This document shows positions 43,742 through 51,090 of a stretch of DNA of 64,000 nucleotides, one piece after another. The notes under the pieces are model-generated. The model was not told where the DNA came from and made no database searches. It saw nothing but the letters and a program-made list of their open reading frames with translations. Both the position numbers and the translations under genes were made by a program. This DNA is from Microbacterium psychrotolerans (GTDB lineage: Bacteria; Actinomycetota; Actinomycetes; Actinomycetales; Microbacteriaceae). The first letter of the stretch is position 1, and the number at the start of each line of letters is the position of its first letter. Where the stretch lies: the NCBI RefSeq assembly GCF_031085295.1, contig NZ_JAVFWO010000004.1:496001-560000 (forward strand), read 5' to 3'.

Positions 43742-45277
43742 CTACCGGCCGGTCAATTTCTCGGAGATCGCGCGGGCCCCGTTGATGGCGAGGGCCACCC
43801 CCGTCAGCGTCGGATTGCACGCCGTCGCCGTGGGAATGACCCCGTTGCCGGCGACGAACAGTCGCGGCACGTCCCACACTTCGCCCTGAGGTGAGCACAC
43901 GGTGGAACCGTCGTCGGACGCGCCGAGGCGGGTCGTCCCCTGATAGTGCAGCGAGGCGCCCAGAGGCATCACGAAGGCGCTTTCGTCCAGAGGCTCGCCC
44001 ACGGCCTTGCCGAGGCGCACGATCTCCTGCTTGCCACGGGCGATCACCTCATGGTCGCGCGGAGTGAGCCTGTAGTGCACCGTCATCGCCGGCATCCCGT
44101 ATCCGTCCACGTCGTGATCAGAGAACTCGACACGATCCGAGGCCTGCAGATCCTTCGCGCAGAACAGGCCGAGCCCCACGATCGAACCGGGAGCGGCCGG
44201 GTCGTCGTCGGCGAGCTTCACCGGCGAGGCGTCCAGCTGCATCACCTGCCCGTGGAAGGGCATGTCGTCAGTGAAGGGCACCCACGTCACACCGCTGTAC
44301 TCGCTCAGACCGGTGGCGGCGCCGCTATCGCCGGTGTCCGCCGACGGAAGGTCGCGGATGCGGACGGCGAAGACGATCTGCGCCTGGTCGTTGAGATAGC
44401 GGCCGAGGGCGTCGGGACGGATGCCGGACGCCCACAGCAGCTGCGGCGTGCGCAGGGCGTCCGCGGCGACGACCACGAATTCCGCGCGGACCTCTGCGCT
44501 CTCGCCGGTGCGTCGGTCGGTGACGACGACGCCCGCGGCGCGGCCGTCCTCGACCAGCACGCGCGTGACCAGGGACTCGTCGAAGAGGGTGAATCCCGGG
44601 TTGGCGCGCGTGACGTCGCCGAACACGACATCCGAACCCGACCACACGAGGTTGCCGTCGTCTCGGCGGTGCACCGCGAGCGGCATCCGCTGCACCCGCG
44701 TCGCCGCGATGCGTCCGGCATCCTCCGCCGCGGCCAGTCGCTCTCGGACAAGGTCGCCGTAGGGCGAACTGTCGAACGCGTCAGTCGTCACACCCAGAAG
44801 CCGTTCCGCCTCTGAGAGCAGCTCGTCGAAGCTGCCCGCGGCGTCGAGGACCGCGATCCGCTCGCTGTCGTTCGGCCGTGGGCAGGCGCCGGTCCAGTGC
44901 GCAGCCATGCCCCCGACGTTGCTCGACATGGCCGCCACGGGCAGCCCGTCTTCGCCGTCCACCTGGTAGCCGCTCTCCAGCAGGAATGTGCCCGGCCGGG
45001 CGCGTCGCTGCGTCGTCTTGACGATGCCGCCCGTGCGATCGGCGCTCTCCTTCGCGTGCGGGCCCTCCGACCGCGTCTGCGCGCTGGCGCGCTGCGCGGG
45101 ATCGGCGATGTTCTTCACGTGCGCACCCGGCGGGTCCGAGATCGTCGGGCCGACCTCGAACATCGCGATCTTCGCACCCGGCGCCCGTTCGCTCAGGATG
45201 CGGGCGTACGTCGCCCCGGCGGGGCCGCTGCCCACGATCACGACGTCGACCGCGTCGGGGTAGTCACGCGCGCTCAT
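43742..45277 (-). CDS. GMC-family glycoside 3-oxidase-like flavoprotein (CarA-like)
   Basis: 511 residues. FAD motif VVIVGSGPAGATYARIL, SSNVGGMAAHWTGACPRP, LWASGIRPDALGRYLNDQ, catalytic His444 (GASLHYQGT) and Asn488 (TACNPTLT). This is the pyranose-oxidase-like group that includes CarA-type C-glycoside 3-oxidases of soil Microbacterium and Arthrobacter relatives. It would convert a glycoside to the 3-keto form with FAD and O2 or another acceptor, the step needed before deglycosidase cleavage. Overlaps the upstream TIM-barrel gene by 4 bp and lies directly before split pair 2. Confidence 0.87.
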   Translation of the reverse strand: MSARDYPDAVDVVIVGSGPAGATYARILSERAPGAKIAMFEVGPTISDPPGAHVKNIADPAQRASAQTRSEGPHAKESADRTGGIVKTTQRRARPGTFLLESGYQVDGEDGLPVAAMSSNVGGMAAHWTGACPRPNDSERIAVLDAAGSFDELLSEAERLLGVTTDAFDSSPYGDLVRERLAAAEDAGRIAATRVQRMPLAVHRRDDGNLVWSGSDVVFGDVTRANPGFTLFDESLVTRVLVEDGRAAGVVVTDRRTGESAEVRAEFVVVAADALRTPQLLWASGIRPDALGRYLNDQAQIVFAVRIRDLPSADTGDSGAATGLSEYSGVTWVPFTDDMPFHGQVMQLDASPVKLADDDPAAPGSIVGLGLFCAKDLQASDRVEFSDHDVDGYGMPAMTVHYRLTPRDHEVIARGKQEIVRLGKAVGEPLDESAFVMPLGASLHYQGTTRLGASDDGSTVCSPQGEVWDVPRLFVAGNGVIPTATACNPTLTGVALAINGARAISEKLTGR

Positions 45278-46068
45278 GCGCTCGCCGCCAGATCCCGGAT
45301 GTACTGCACCGACTCGGCCGACGCGGTCTGGGGGTAGTACTCGAGTCCGATGGGGCCGTCGTAGCCCGATGCACGCAGGAGCGCGAGGGATGCCGGCCAG
45401 TCGATGTCGCCGCTGCCGGGCTCGCCGCGGCCGGGCGCATCGGCGATCTGCACGTAGCGGATCAGGTCACCCGCGTTCGCGAGCTCGGCCGCCGGATCCT
45501 CACCCTCGACGGTGGAGTGGTAGAGGTCGTACAGCACGCCGAAGAAGGGCGAGTCGACGCCCCGCGCGACGTAGACGGCCTCGGCCGTGCGGTCCAGGAG
45601 CGAACCGGGGTGGTCCACGCGCACGTTGACGGGTTCCAGCACCAGCGTCACGCCCGAACCGTCGATCTGCGCGGCGGCCTTCTGGTAGATCTCGACGAGC
45701 TTGTCGAGCTGCACCTGCCGCTTCCAGCCGCCGAAGCCTGTGCCGCTGCCGACGACGATGCGGGGCGTGCCGAGGAGGTGCGCGATCTCCACTCCCTCGT
45801 CGAGCTTGCGATAGAACTCGGAGTGGTCCCACGGCGGGATCATGAACTGCGTGCGCGGCTCGGACAACTGCGCCGTGAGCTGCGTGCCGGTCTCTTCGAG
45901 GGCCGCCTTGAGCGCGGGCAGATCCTTCGGGGTCGATGGGGCATCCACGCCCGTCGGTCCCCACATCTCGACGGCGGTGAATCCGGTCGCGGCCGCGGCG
46001 CGGACCCGGTCGTGGTAGTCGCCCGCCTCGGTGAAGAGGAGTTCGATGTTGGGGGCGAGCTGGTACAC
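45274..46068 (-). CDS. Hydroxypyruvate-isomerase-like TIM-barrel protein
   Basis: 264 residues from GTG 46068 (SD AGGAGA). Hyi-like barrel: FTAVEMWGP, VLEPVNVRVDHPG with a metal Glu, Asp in LYDLYHSTVEG, VQIADAPGRGEPGSGDIDW and Glu in GLEYYPQT, all typical of the Hyi/OtnI group. It may isomerise the keto-sugar product or a short fragment. Between the ABC permease and the GMC oxidase genes, so part of the same operon. Confidence 0.87.
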   Translation of the reverse strand: MYQLAPNIELLFTEAGDYHDRVRAAAATGFTAVEMWGPTGVDAPSTPKDLPALKAALEETGTQLTAQLSEPRTQFMIPPWDHSEFYRKLDEGVEIAHLLGTPRIVVGSGTGFGGWKRQVQLDKLVEIYQKAAAQIDGSGVTLVLEPVNVRVDHPGSLLDRTAEAVYVARGVDSPFFGVLYDLYHSTVEGEDPAAELANAGDLIRYVQIADAPGRGEPGSGDIDWPASLALLRASGYDGPIGLEYYPQTASAESVQYIRDLAASA

Positions 46069-46086
46069 GGTGTGTCTCCTCGGGGG

Positions 46087-46188
46087 TCAGAACATGGGGT
46101 GGTCGTGGGCGCCATGCACGGGGAGCTGTTGCCGCACGTCCCGGTGCTCGACGAACTTCTCGAACGCCGCGCGGATGCCGGCGCTCAC
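46087..46188 (-). CDS. Possible 33-aa small protein
   Basis: GTG 46188 starts 4 nt after the permease stop; AAGGG lies about 9 nt upstream. The peptide VSAGIRAAFEKFVEHRDVRQ plus 13 residues ends at 46087, 18 nt before the next GTG. It fills the only gap above 100 bp in this tight part of the operon. No family recognised; it may also be a remnant of a longer gene. Confidence 0.35.
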   Translation of the reverse strand: MSAGIRAAFEKFVEHRDVRQQLPVHGAHDHPMF

Positions 46189-46192
46189 GGGC

Positions 46193-47029
46193 TCAGCCCT
46201 TCAAGCCGCCCGCGAAGCCCTGGATGAAGCGCTTCTGGGCGAAGAGATAGAACGCCAGGATGGGGATCATCGAGACGATCACAATGGCGAAGATCTTGTT
46301 CCACGACGAGACGAGCGAGCCGATGTAGTAATACATCGCGACAGGGAGCGTCTGGTTGTCGGAGCCGCCGAGGAAGATCAACGAGGTGAAGAAGTCGTTC
46401 CACACGATGAGACCCGCGAGGATCGCGACGGTCCCGGTGGCGGGTGACATGAGGGGCAGCACGATGCGGAAGAAGATCTGGGTCCGCGAGGCGCCGTCGA
46501 TGGTCGCGGCTTCCTCGTACTCGGTGCCCAGGCCGCGGAAGAAGCCGGCGTAGAGGAAGATCGACAGCGGCAGGAGCATCCCCGTGTAGAGGATGATCAT
46601 GCCCCAGATCGAGCCGGTGAGGCCCACGGTGCGTGCACCGATGTACAGCGGGACCGTGCCCAGCTGCGTGGGCAGGACGATCGCGATGAGGAAGAGATAG
46701 AACACCGCGCGGCTCCAGCGCCGCGTGCTGCGCGCGATGACATAGCCGGTGAGCGCGCCCAGCAGCACGAGGCCGAGGATGCTGCCGGCCGTGATGATGA
46801 TGCTGTTCACGAGGCCCTGGATCACGTTCGAGTTGCCCTGCGCTGTCAGCACCTCGGTGAAGTTGCTGAAGTCGAGACTCGACGGCGGGGCCAGGTTCGA
46901 TGTCGTGAGCACCTCCTCGTCCGACTTGAGCGCCGTGGTGACGAGGAAATAGAAGGGCGCCAGGAACAGGACGGCGAGCACCCAGAAGATGACTTCGCGC
47001 AACCCGGTGAGCTTGGTGTATCGAAACAT
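46193..47029 (-). CDS. Sugar ABC transporter permease (MalG/UgpE-like)
   Basis: 278 residues, six TM segments. Cytoplasmic EAA motif EYEEAATIDGASRTQIFFRI. Carbohydrate-importer (CUT1) inner-membrane subunit. SD GGAGG 6 nt before the ATG; 1 bp after the partner permease stop. No ATPase gene is in the operon, so a shared MsiK-like ATPase encoded elsewhere is likely, as in many actinobacteria. Confidence 0.92.
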   Translation of the reverse strand: MFRYTKLTGLREVIFWVLAVLFLAPFYFLVTTALKSDEEVLTTSNLAPPSSLDFSNFTEVLTAQGNSNVIQGLVNSIIITAGSILGLVLLGALTGYVIARSTRRWSRAVFYLFLIAIVLPTQLGTVPLYIGARTVGLTGSIWGMIILYTGMLLPLSIFLYAGFFRGLGTEYEEAATIDGASRTQIFFRIVLPLMSPATGTVAILAGLIVWNDFFTSLIFLGGSDNQTLPVAMYYYIGSLVSSWNKIFAIVIVSMIPILAFYLFAQKRFIQGFAGGLKG

Positions 47030-47030
47030 G

Positions 47031-47990
47031 TCAGGCCTCCTCGGGACGGCCGCTGGTCACTCGCTGCTGGACGACGGCGAAGACGAGGATGATGAGGGTC
47101 AGGACGAGGGCCAGCGCTGCGCCGTAGCCGAAGTTGCCCAGGGCGAAGGACTCCTTGTAGACCTGCGTGGCGAGCGTCTCGGTCGCGCCGGCCGGGCCGC
47201 CGCCGGTGAGCGCCATGATCTGGTCGAAGACCCGCAGGCCGTTGACGAGACCCAGCGTGGTCGCGATGGCGACCGCCGGCCTGATCGACGGGAACGTGAC
47301 GTGCCAGAAACGCTGCCGCAGGCCGGCGCCGTCGATGGCCGCGGCTTCCTCGATCTCGACGGGCACCGCCGCGAGACCGGCCATGTAGATGACCATCGCG
47401 AAGCCGGTGTTCTGCCACACGATCACGATGAGGACGGTCCAGATCGCCCAGGTGGGGTCGGCGACCCATGCCTTGGCGAACTCGCCGAGTCCCATCGCCC
47501 GCAGCACGCCGTTGATCGGGCCGTTGTAGTCGAAGATGAACTTCCACACGTACGAGACGGCCAGCGGGCTCAGCACGACGGGCATGAAGAAGAGGACGCG
47601 GAGGGCGTAACGCGTCTTGGGGCCGCGGTTCAGGCCGAGTGCGAGTGCGAGACCGGCGATGTTGCTGAGGATCACCGACGCGAATGCCAGGAACAGCGTG
47701 TTGACCACTGCGCCGATCTGCGTCGGGTCCTCGAAGATCGCGATGAAGTTGTCGAGGCCGATCCAGGTGAAGTCGCCGATCCCCGACCAGTCGGTGAATG
47801 CGAAGAACCCGCCGATCGCCGTGGCGACGTAGTGGATCGCGAGGACGAGGAGGATGCCGGGCAGCGCCCACCACCAGTACCCGAACTTCAGCAGGCCAGG
47901 CCGACGGGGTGCGGTGTCGCGCCGGCGGCCCCGGCGATCGCGCTTCGGAACGATCAGCGCTTCGGTCTCGGAGTTCAGTGTCGCGGTCAT
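47031..47990 (-). CDS. Sugar ABC transporter permease (MalF/UgpA-like)
   Basis: 319 residues with a basic N-terminal tail (KRDRRGRRRDTAPRR) and six TM segments. EAA motif EIEEAAAIDGAGLRQRFWHV. Forms the CUT1 membrane channel with the next gene product. SD GAGGGA before the ATG. A strong hairpin lies between it and the binding-protein gene. Confidence 0.92.
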   Translation of the reverse strand: MTATLNSETEALIVPKRDRRGRRRDTAPRRPGLLKFGYWWWALPGILLVLAIHYVATAIGGFFAFTDWSGIGDFTWIGLDNFIAIFEDPTQIGAVVNTLFLAFASVILSNIAGLALALGLNRGPKTRYALRVLFFMPVVLSPLAVSYVWKFIFDYNGPINGVLRAMGLGEFAKAWVADPTWAIWTVLIVIVWQNTGFAMVIYMAGLAAVPVEIEEAAAIDGAGLRQRFWHVTFPSIRPAVAIATTLGLVNGLRVFDQIMALTGGGPAGATETLATQVYKESFALGNFGYGAALALVLTLIILVFAVVQQRVTSGRPEEA

Positions 47991-48024
47991 GATCCCTCGT
48001 GTTCGTACGGCATCGTGCGGAGGG

Positions 48025-48060
48025 CGCGGCCGCCCGGGGATGTGGTCCCGGGCGGCCGCG
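48025..48060 (-). other. Intercistronic 14-bp hairpin between binding-protein and permease genes
   Basis: Perfect 14-bp GC stem (48025-48038 with 48047-48060), loop 8 nt, 6 bp after the binding-protein stop. In sugar ABC operons such structures reduce read-through or protect the 5' part so the binding protein is made in excess. Confidence 0.65.
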
Positions 48061-48066
48061 TCCGGA

Positions 48067-49374
48067 TCACTCGCCCCAGGCGGCGTCCATGTTCTGCAGA
48101 ACCTGCTCGACCGTGCTCTGACCCGTCAGCAGACCCTGCACGCCCACCTGCAGCGCCTCGTACACCGCGGGGTTCGGCCAGATGTTGTTCGGCAGCGGCG
48201 CATACGACCCTTCGGCGAGGAGGTCGACGACGGGCGAGTAGATCGTGTCGCTGAGGTCGAGATCCTGGTAGGACGAGATCGGCAGCAGACCGGATGCCTC
48301 GTAGTAGATCTCCTGCGCCTCGGGCGTCGCCAGCCAGTCGACGAACTCGGAGGCGGCGTCCTTGTTCTTGGACGCGGCGTTGATCGAGATCGTGTAGTTG
48401 GAGCTCGCGATGATGTACGGGTCGCCGCCATCGGCTGCCGGGAAGGGCTGCACCTTGAAGTCGGCCTCCGGCGGGGCGGCGCTCGCGATCTCCACGGCGG
48501 AGCCGGAGGGGATGAAGCTGCCGACCGAGGTGCCCTGCGAGAGCCCGTTGGTGATGGCGTCGAAGCCACCGCCCTCGGCGCCGGGCTGGAAGCAGCCGCC
48601 CTCGTTCAGGTCGATGATCGTCTGGAGGGTATCCGCCCAGCCCTCGCTCTCGGCGAAGGTGGTGTCGCCTGCGGCGCGCTGCTCGTTCCAGTCGGGATCC
48701 TCGGCGTACACCCGCGTGGCGGCGATTCCCTGTGCGGTCAGACCGGCGTTCGGGCCGGCGGCGCCGGCGAGCGCGAGGAGGGACTTCCCCTCGGCGGCGA
48801 GCGCGGAGCAGGCGTCGAAGAGGTCGGACTCCGTCGCCGGCCACTCGTCGAGCCCGTTCATCGCGGCCGTGCCCATGCTCGCCACGAATCCGGCGATCGT
48901 GAAGTCCATCGGCTGGCCGTAGACATCGCCGTCGATCTCGAAGATCGATTCGCTGCCGGCCGGAACGAGCTCAGCCGCGGTGTCACCCAGAGGCTCGAGG
49001 AACCCCGCCTCGGCGAGGGGGATGATGCCGCGGGCGTCGCCCGAACCCGGCGTCGTCTGGACGACATCGGCGGCGTTGCCGGCCTGGAACTGGGTGCGGA
49101 TGGTCTCGCCGTACTTGTCGTTCGGCGTCGGGTTCGTCGTGATGGTGACGTCCGGGTTGGCGTCCATGTATGCCTTGGCGAGGGTCTCGTACGGGCTCTC
49201 GAGGTTGTTCGACGTCGCGAACGTGAAGGAGAACTCCGCGGCGCCGTCGCCCGAGTCGCCCGAGTCGCCGGAGTCGCCGCCCGAGCCGGAGCAGCCGGCG
49301 AGAAGCAGGGCCCCCACCACGGGGACCGCGATGATCGCCGCTCGGCGAGCAGCCGAGGAACGGTGCTGTGTCAT
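48067..49374 (-). CDS. Sugar ABC transporter substrate-binding lipoprotein
   Basis: 435 residues. Signal peptide with lipobox LLAGC (near residue 28) and a Gly/Ser/Asp linker (GSGGDSGDSGDSGDG). Extracellular type-1 solute-binding fold of CUT1 importers: LAKAYMDANPDVTITT, WPATESDLFDACSALAAEGK. Catches the sugar or glycoside outside the cell. First gene of the long operon running to 37343. A LysR-type box lies 90-117 bp upstream. Confidence 0.93.
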   Translation of the reverse strand: MTQHRSSAARRAAIIAVPVVGALLLAGCSGSGGDSGDSGDSGDGAAEFSFTFATSNNLESPYETLAKAYMDANPDVTITTNPTPNDKYGETIRTQFQAGNAADVVQTTPGSGDARGIIPLAEAGFLEPLGDTAAELVPAGSESIFEIDGDVYGQPMDFTIAGFVASMGTAAMNGLDEWPATESDLFDACSALAAEGKSLLALAGAAGPNAGLTAQGIAATRVYAEDPDWNEQRAAGDTTFAESEGWADTLQTIIDLNEGGCFQPGAEGGGFDAITNGLSQGTSVGSFIPSGSAVEIASAAPPEADFKVQPFPAADGGDPYIIASSNYTISINAASKNKDAASEFVDWLATPEAQEIYYEASGLLPISSYQDLDLSDTIYSPVVDLLAEGSYAPLPNNIWPNPAVYEALQVGVQGLLTGQSTVEQVLQNMDAAWGE

Positions 49375-49463
49375 TTCCAGCCTTTCTGACTTCGTTGTCG
49401 GCGGCTCGATCCTTCGAGCGCCTGTGCTGTGATCTCAGTATGTCGGGGATGCGCCAGAAACAC

Positions 49464-49491
49464 ACATAAGTATTGACGATACTGCGCATAA
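49464..49491 (-). promoter_or_regulatory. Shared regulatory box, copy 1 (ABC operon)
   Basis: ACATAAGTA (49464-49472), 11 bp, GCGCATAA (49484-49491); the same two words occur at 52478-52504. Includes the dyad AGTAT-N5-ATACT (49469-49483). A possible -10 CATACT (49442-49437) follows on the minus strand. Confidence 0.6.
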
Positions 49492-49524
49492 CTTTGGGCC
49501 ACCCCCTGAGCGCACGGCGAACGA

Positions 49525-49572
49525 CGCACGCCTGGGCCTCGCCGACGATCGTCGACGAGGCCCAGGCGTGCG
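49525..49572. terminator. Long hairpin after the fusion-2 gene
   Basis: Perfect 17-bp stem (49525-49541 with 49556-49572), then one mismatch and four more inner pairs. It begins 14 bp after the fusion-2 stop on the minus strand. Confidence 0.7.
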
Positions 49573-49585
49573 ATCTGAGCGGGAG

Positions 49586-51073
49586 CTAGCCCGGCAGCCC
49601 TGCTGCCTCGACGGCGTGCATCGAGCGCCGGATCAGATCGTGCTGCTTGCGTACGAGAAGGAGCGGGTCGACCTCGCCGAGCTCGGCGAACGCGTGACCC
49701 TCCCACTCGCTCGACCAGTAGCCGCGGTACCCGCCCTCGACGAAGACGCGGACGAGCTCCGGGTAGTCGATCGCCGGCTCCTGGCCGTTCTCATCGATGT
49801 CGTAGAACTTCGCGTGCACGTGCAGGATCTGCGGCATGATGTCTGCCCACTCCCGCGGATCGACGTGGCCGTGCATGTTGAACGCCAGGTGCGCGAACGA
49901 GCCGAGCCGGCCGGGGTCGAAGTCACGGCCCTGGAGATAGGCGATGAAATCCTGCTGCCGCTCGCGCATCGAGGCATCCGTCGCCCAGATGCGCTGCAGC
50001 TGCAGGGTCGCCTCGTCGTCGAGGCCTGCCCGGCGCACCGCGCGCAGGAGCGTCGGCGACATCGCGTGCATGGTCGACGAGAAGTCGGCGACGAAGCCCA
50101 GCAGCGGCGAGTCGAGGTCGGCGTAGGCCTCGCGAACCTTGAGGATCTCGGGCGCGTTCGGCCCCATCGGCGCGTGGATCTCGTACGCGAGCTTCAGCTC
50201 GAGGCTCTCGGCGACCGGCAGCAGGCGTCGCAGCAGCTCCGGCTTCGCGCTCTGGATGCGCACGAGCGGGAAACCGAGCTTCTTCGCACCCTGGAAGAGC
50301 AGCTCGCTGAACTCGAACTCCTCGTCGGGCGTCATGTCGCGGTCGCGGCGCCTGCCCATGTCGAGGTTCGCGCCGAACGAGCTCTCGTCGAAGCCGTGCC
50401 TGTCGAAGGCCGCGCGCCACTGCGTGACGAACTCGTCCGAGACGACGGGGTAGGTGGGCAGCACCTGCGACGCGACGATCTCGATGCCGGGACCGATACC
50501 GAGCTCGGCCACGCGGTCGAGCAATCCGTCGAAGTCGTACCAGCCGGCGCGGAACTCGGCGCTCGCCGAGTACAGCGTGAGGCCGAGCTTGAACGGATCG
50601 TCCTCCGCCGCGGGAGGCGGTGGCGTGACATCCGACGCCGTCGCGAGCGGCGGCGCGTCCTCGTCGGTGACCGTCAGCCTGAAGGCCTGCCGCACGATGT
50701 TGGGCACGTACATGCCCGGGCCGCCGTCCTGACCGGGGGCGATCTGCATGTAGGGCAGGCGCAGCTCGCCGAAGATCTCGACCTCGTGCTGCTCGCCGAG
50801 GACGACGGGCTGGTCGAGGCGGGCGACGAGGAGCGGATGCTGCTGCAGGAACCAGAGCGTCTCGCTCCGTTCCGGCAGCTCTGAGATCACGTAGCGGGTG
50901 CTGCCGAGTTCGAAGGCGAGGTCCTCGACCGGGATCTCGGTTCCGTCGACCGTGAGGCGCAACGACGAGACCGACGAGAGCCAGAGGCTTCGGTACCAGG
51001 GGATCGTGAGCTTCAGCGCGAGCCCGTCCGGGTGCGGGCGAAGGCTGTCTTCGGCGATGAGTCCGTTGGGCAT
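49586..51073 (-). CDS. Single-chain C-glycoside-deglycosidase-like protein (beta-alpha fusion 2)
   Basis: 495 residues. Residues 1-137 are the beta domain ([55 protein letters not shown]), 138-160 a linker with PPPP, and 161-495 the alpha barrel with Glu in LAYEIHAP, Asp in VADFSST, His in LHVHAKFYDI and Glu in SSEWEGHAF. Both halves match split pair 1 closely, so it looks like pair 1 turned into one polypeptide. Second gene of a two-gene operon controlled from the LysR-type box at 52478. Confidence 0.82.
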   Translation of the reverse strand: MPNGLIAEDSLRPHPDGLALKLTIPWYRSLWLSSVSSLRLTVDGTEIPVEDLAFELGSTRYVISELPERSETLWFLQQHPLLVARLDQPVVLGEQHEVEIFGELRLPYMQIAPGQDGGPGMYVPNIVRQAFRLTVTDEDAPPLATASDVTPPPPAAEDDPFKLGLTLYSASAEFRAGWYDFDGLLDRVAELGIGPGIEIVASQVLPTYPVVSDEFVTQWRAAFDRHGFDESSFGANLDMGRRRDRDMTPDEEFEFSELLFQGAKKLGFPLVRIQSAKPELLRRLLPVAESLELKLAYEIHAPMGPNAPEILKVREAYADLDSPLLGFVADFSSTMHAMSPTLLRAVRRAGLDDEATLQLQRIWATDASMRERQQDFIAYLQGRDFDPGRLGSFAHLAFNMHGHVDPREWADIMPQILHVHAKFYDIDENGQEPAIDYPELVRVFVEGGYRGYWSSEWEGHAFAELGEVDPLLLVRKQHDLIRRSMHAVEAAGLPG

Positions 51074-51090
51074 TGTTCTCCGGTCGGGTT

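Noticed and set aside
37343..46068. Inositol catabolism (iol) cluster
   Set aside because: Gfo/Idh and IolE-like barrels suggest it, but no iolB, iolC or iolD genes are present and the beta-domain proteins fit deglycosidases better.
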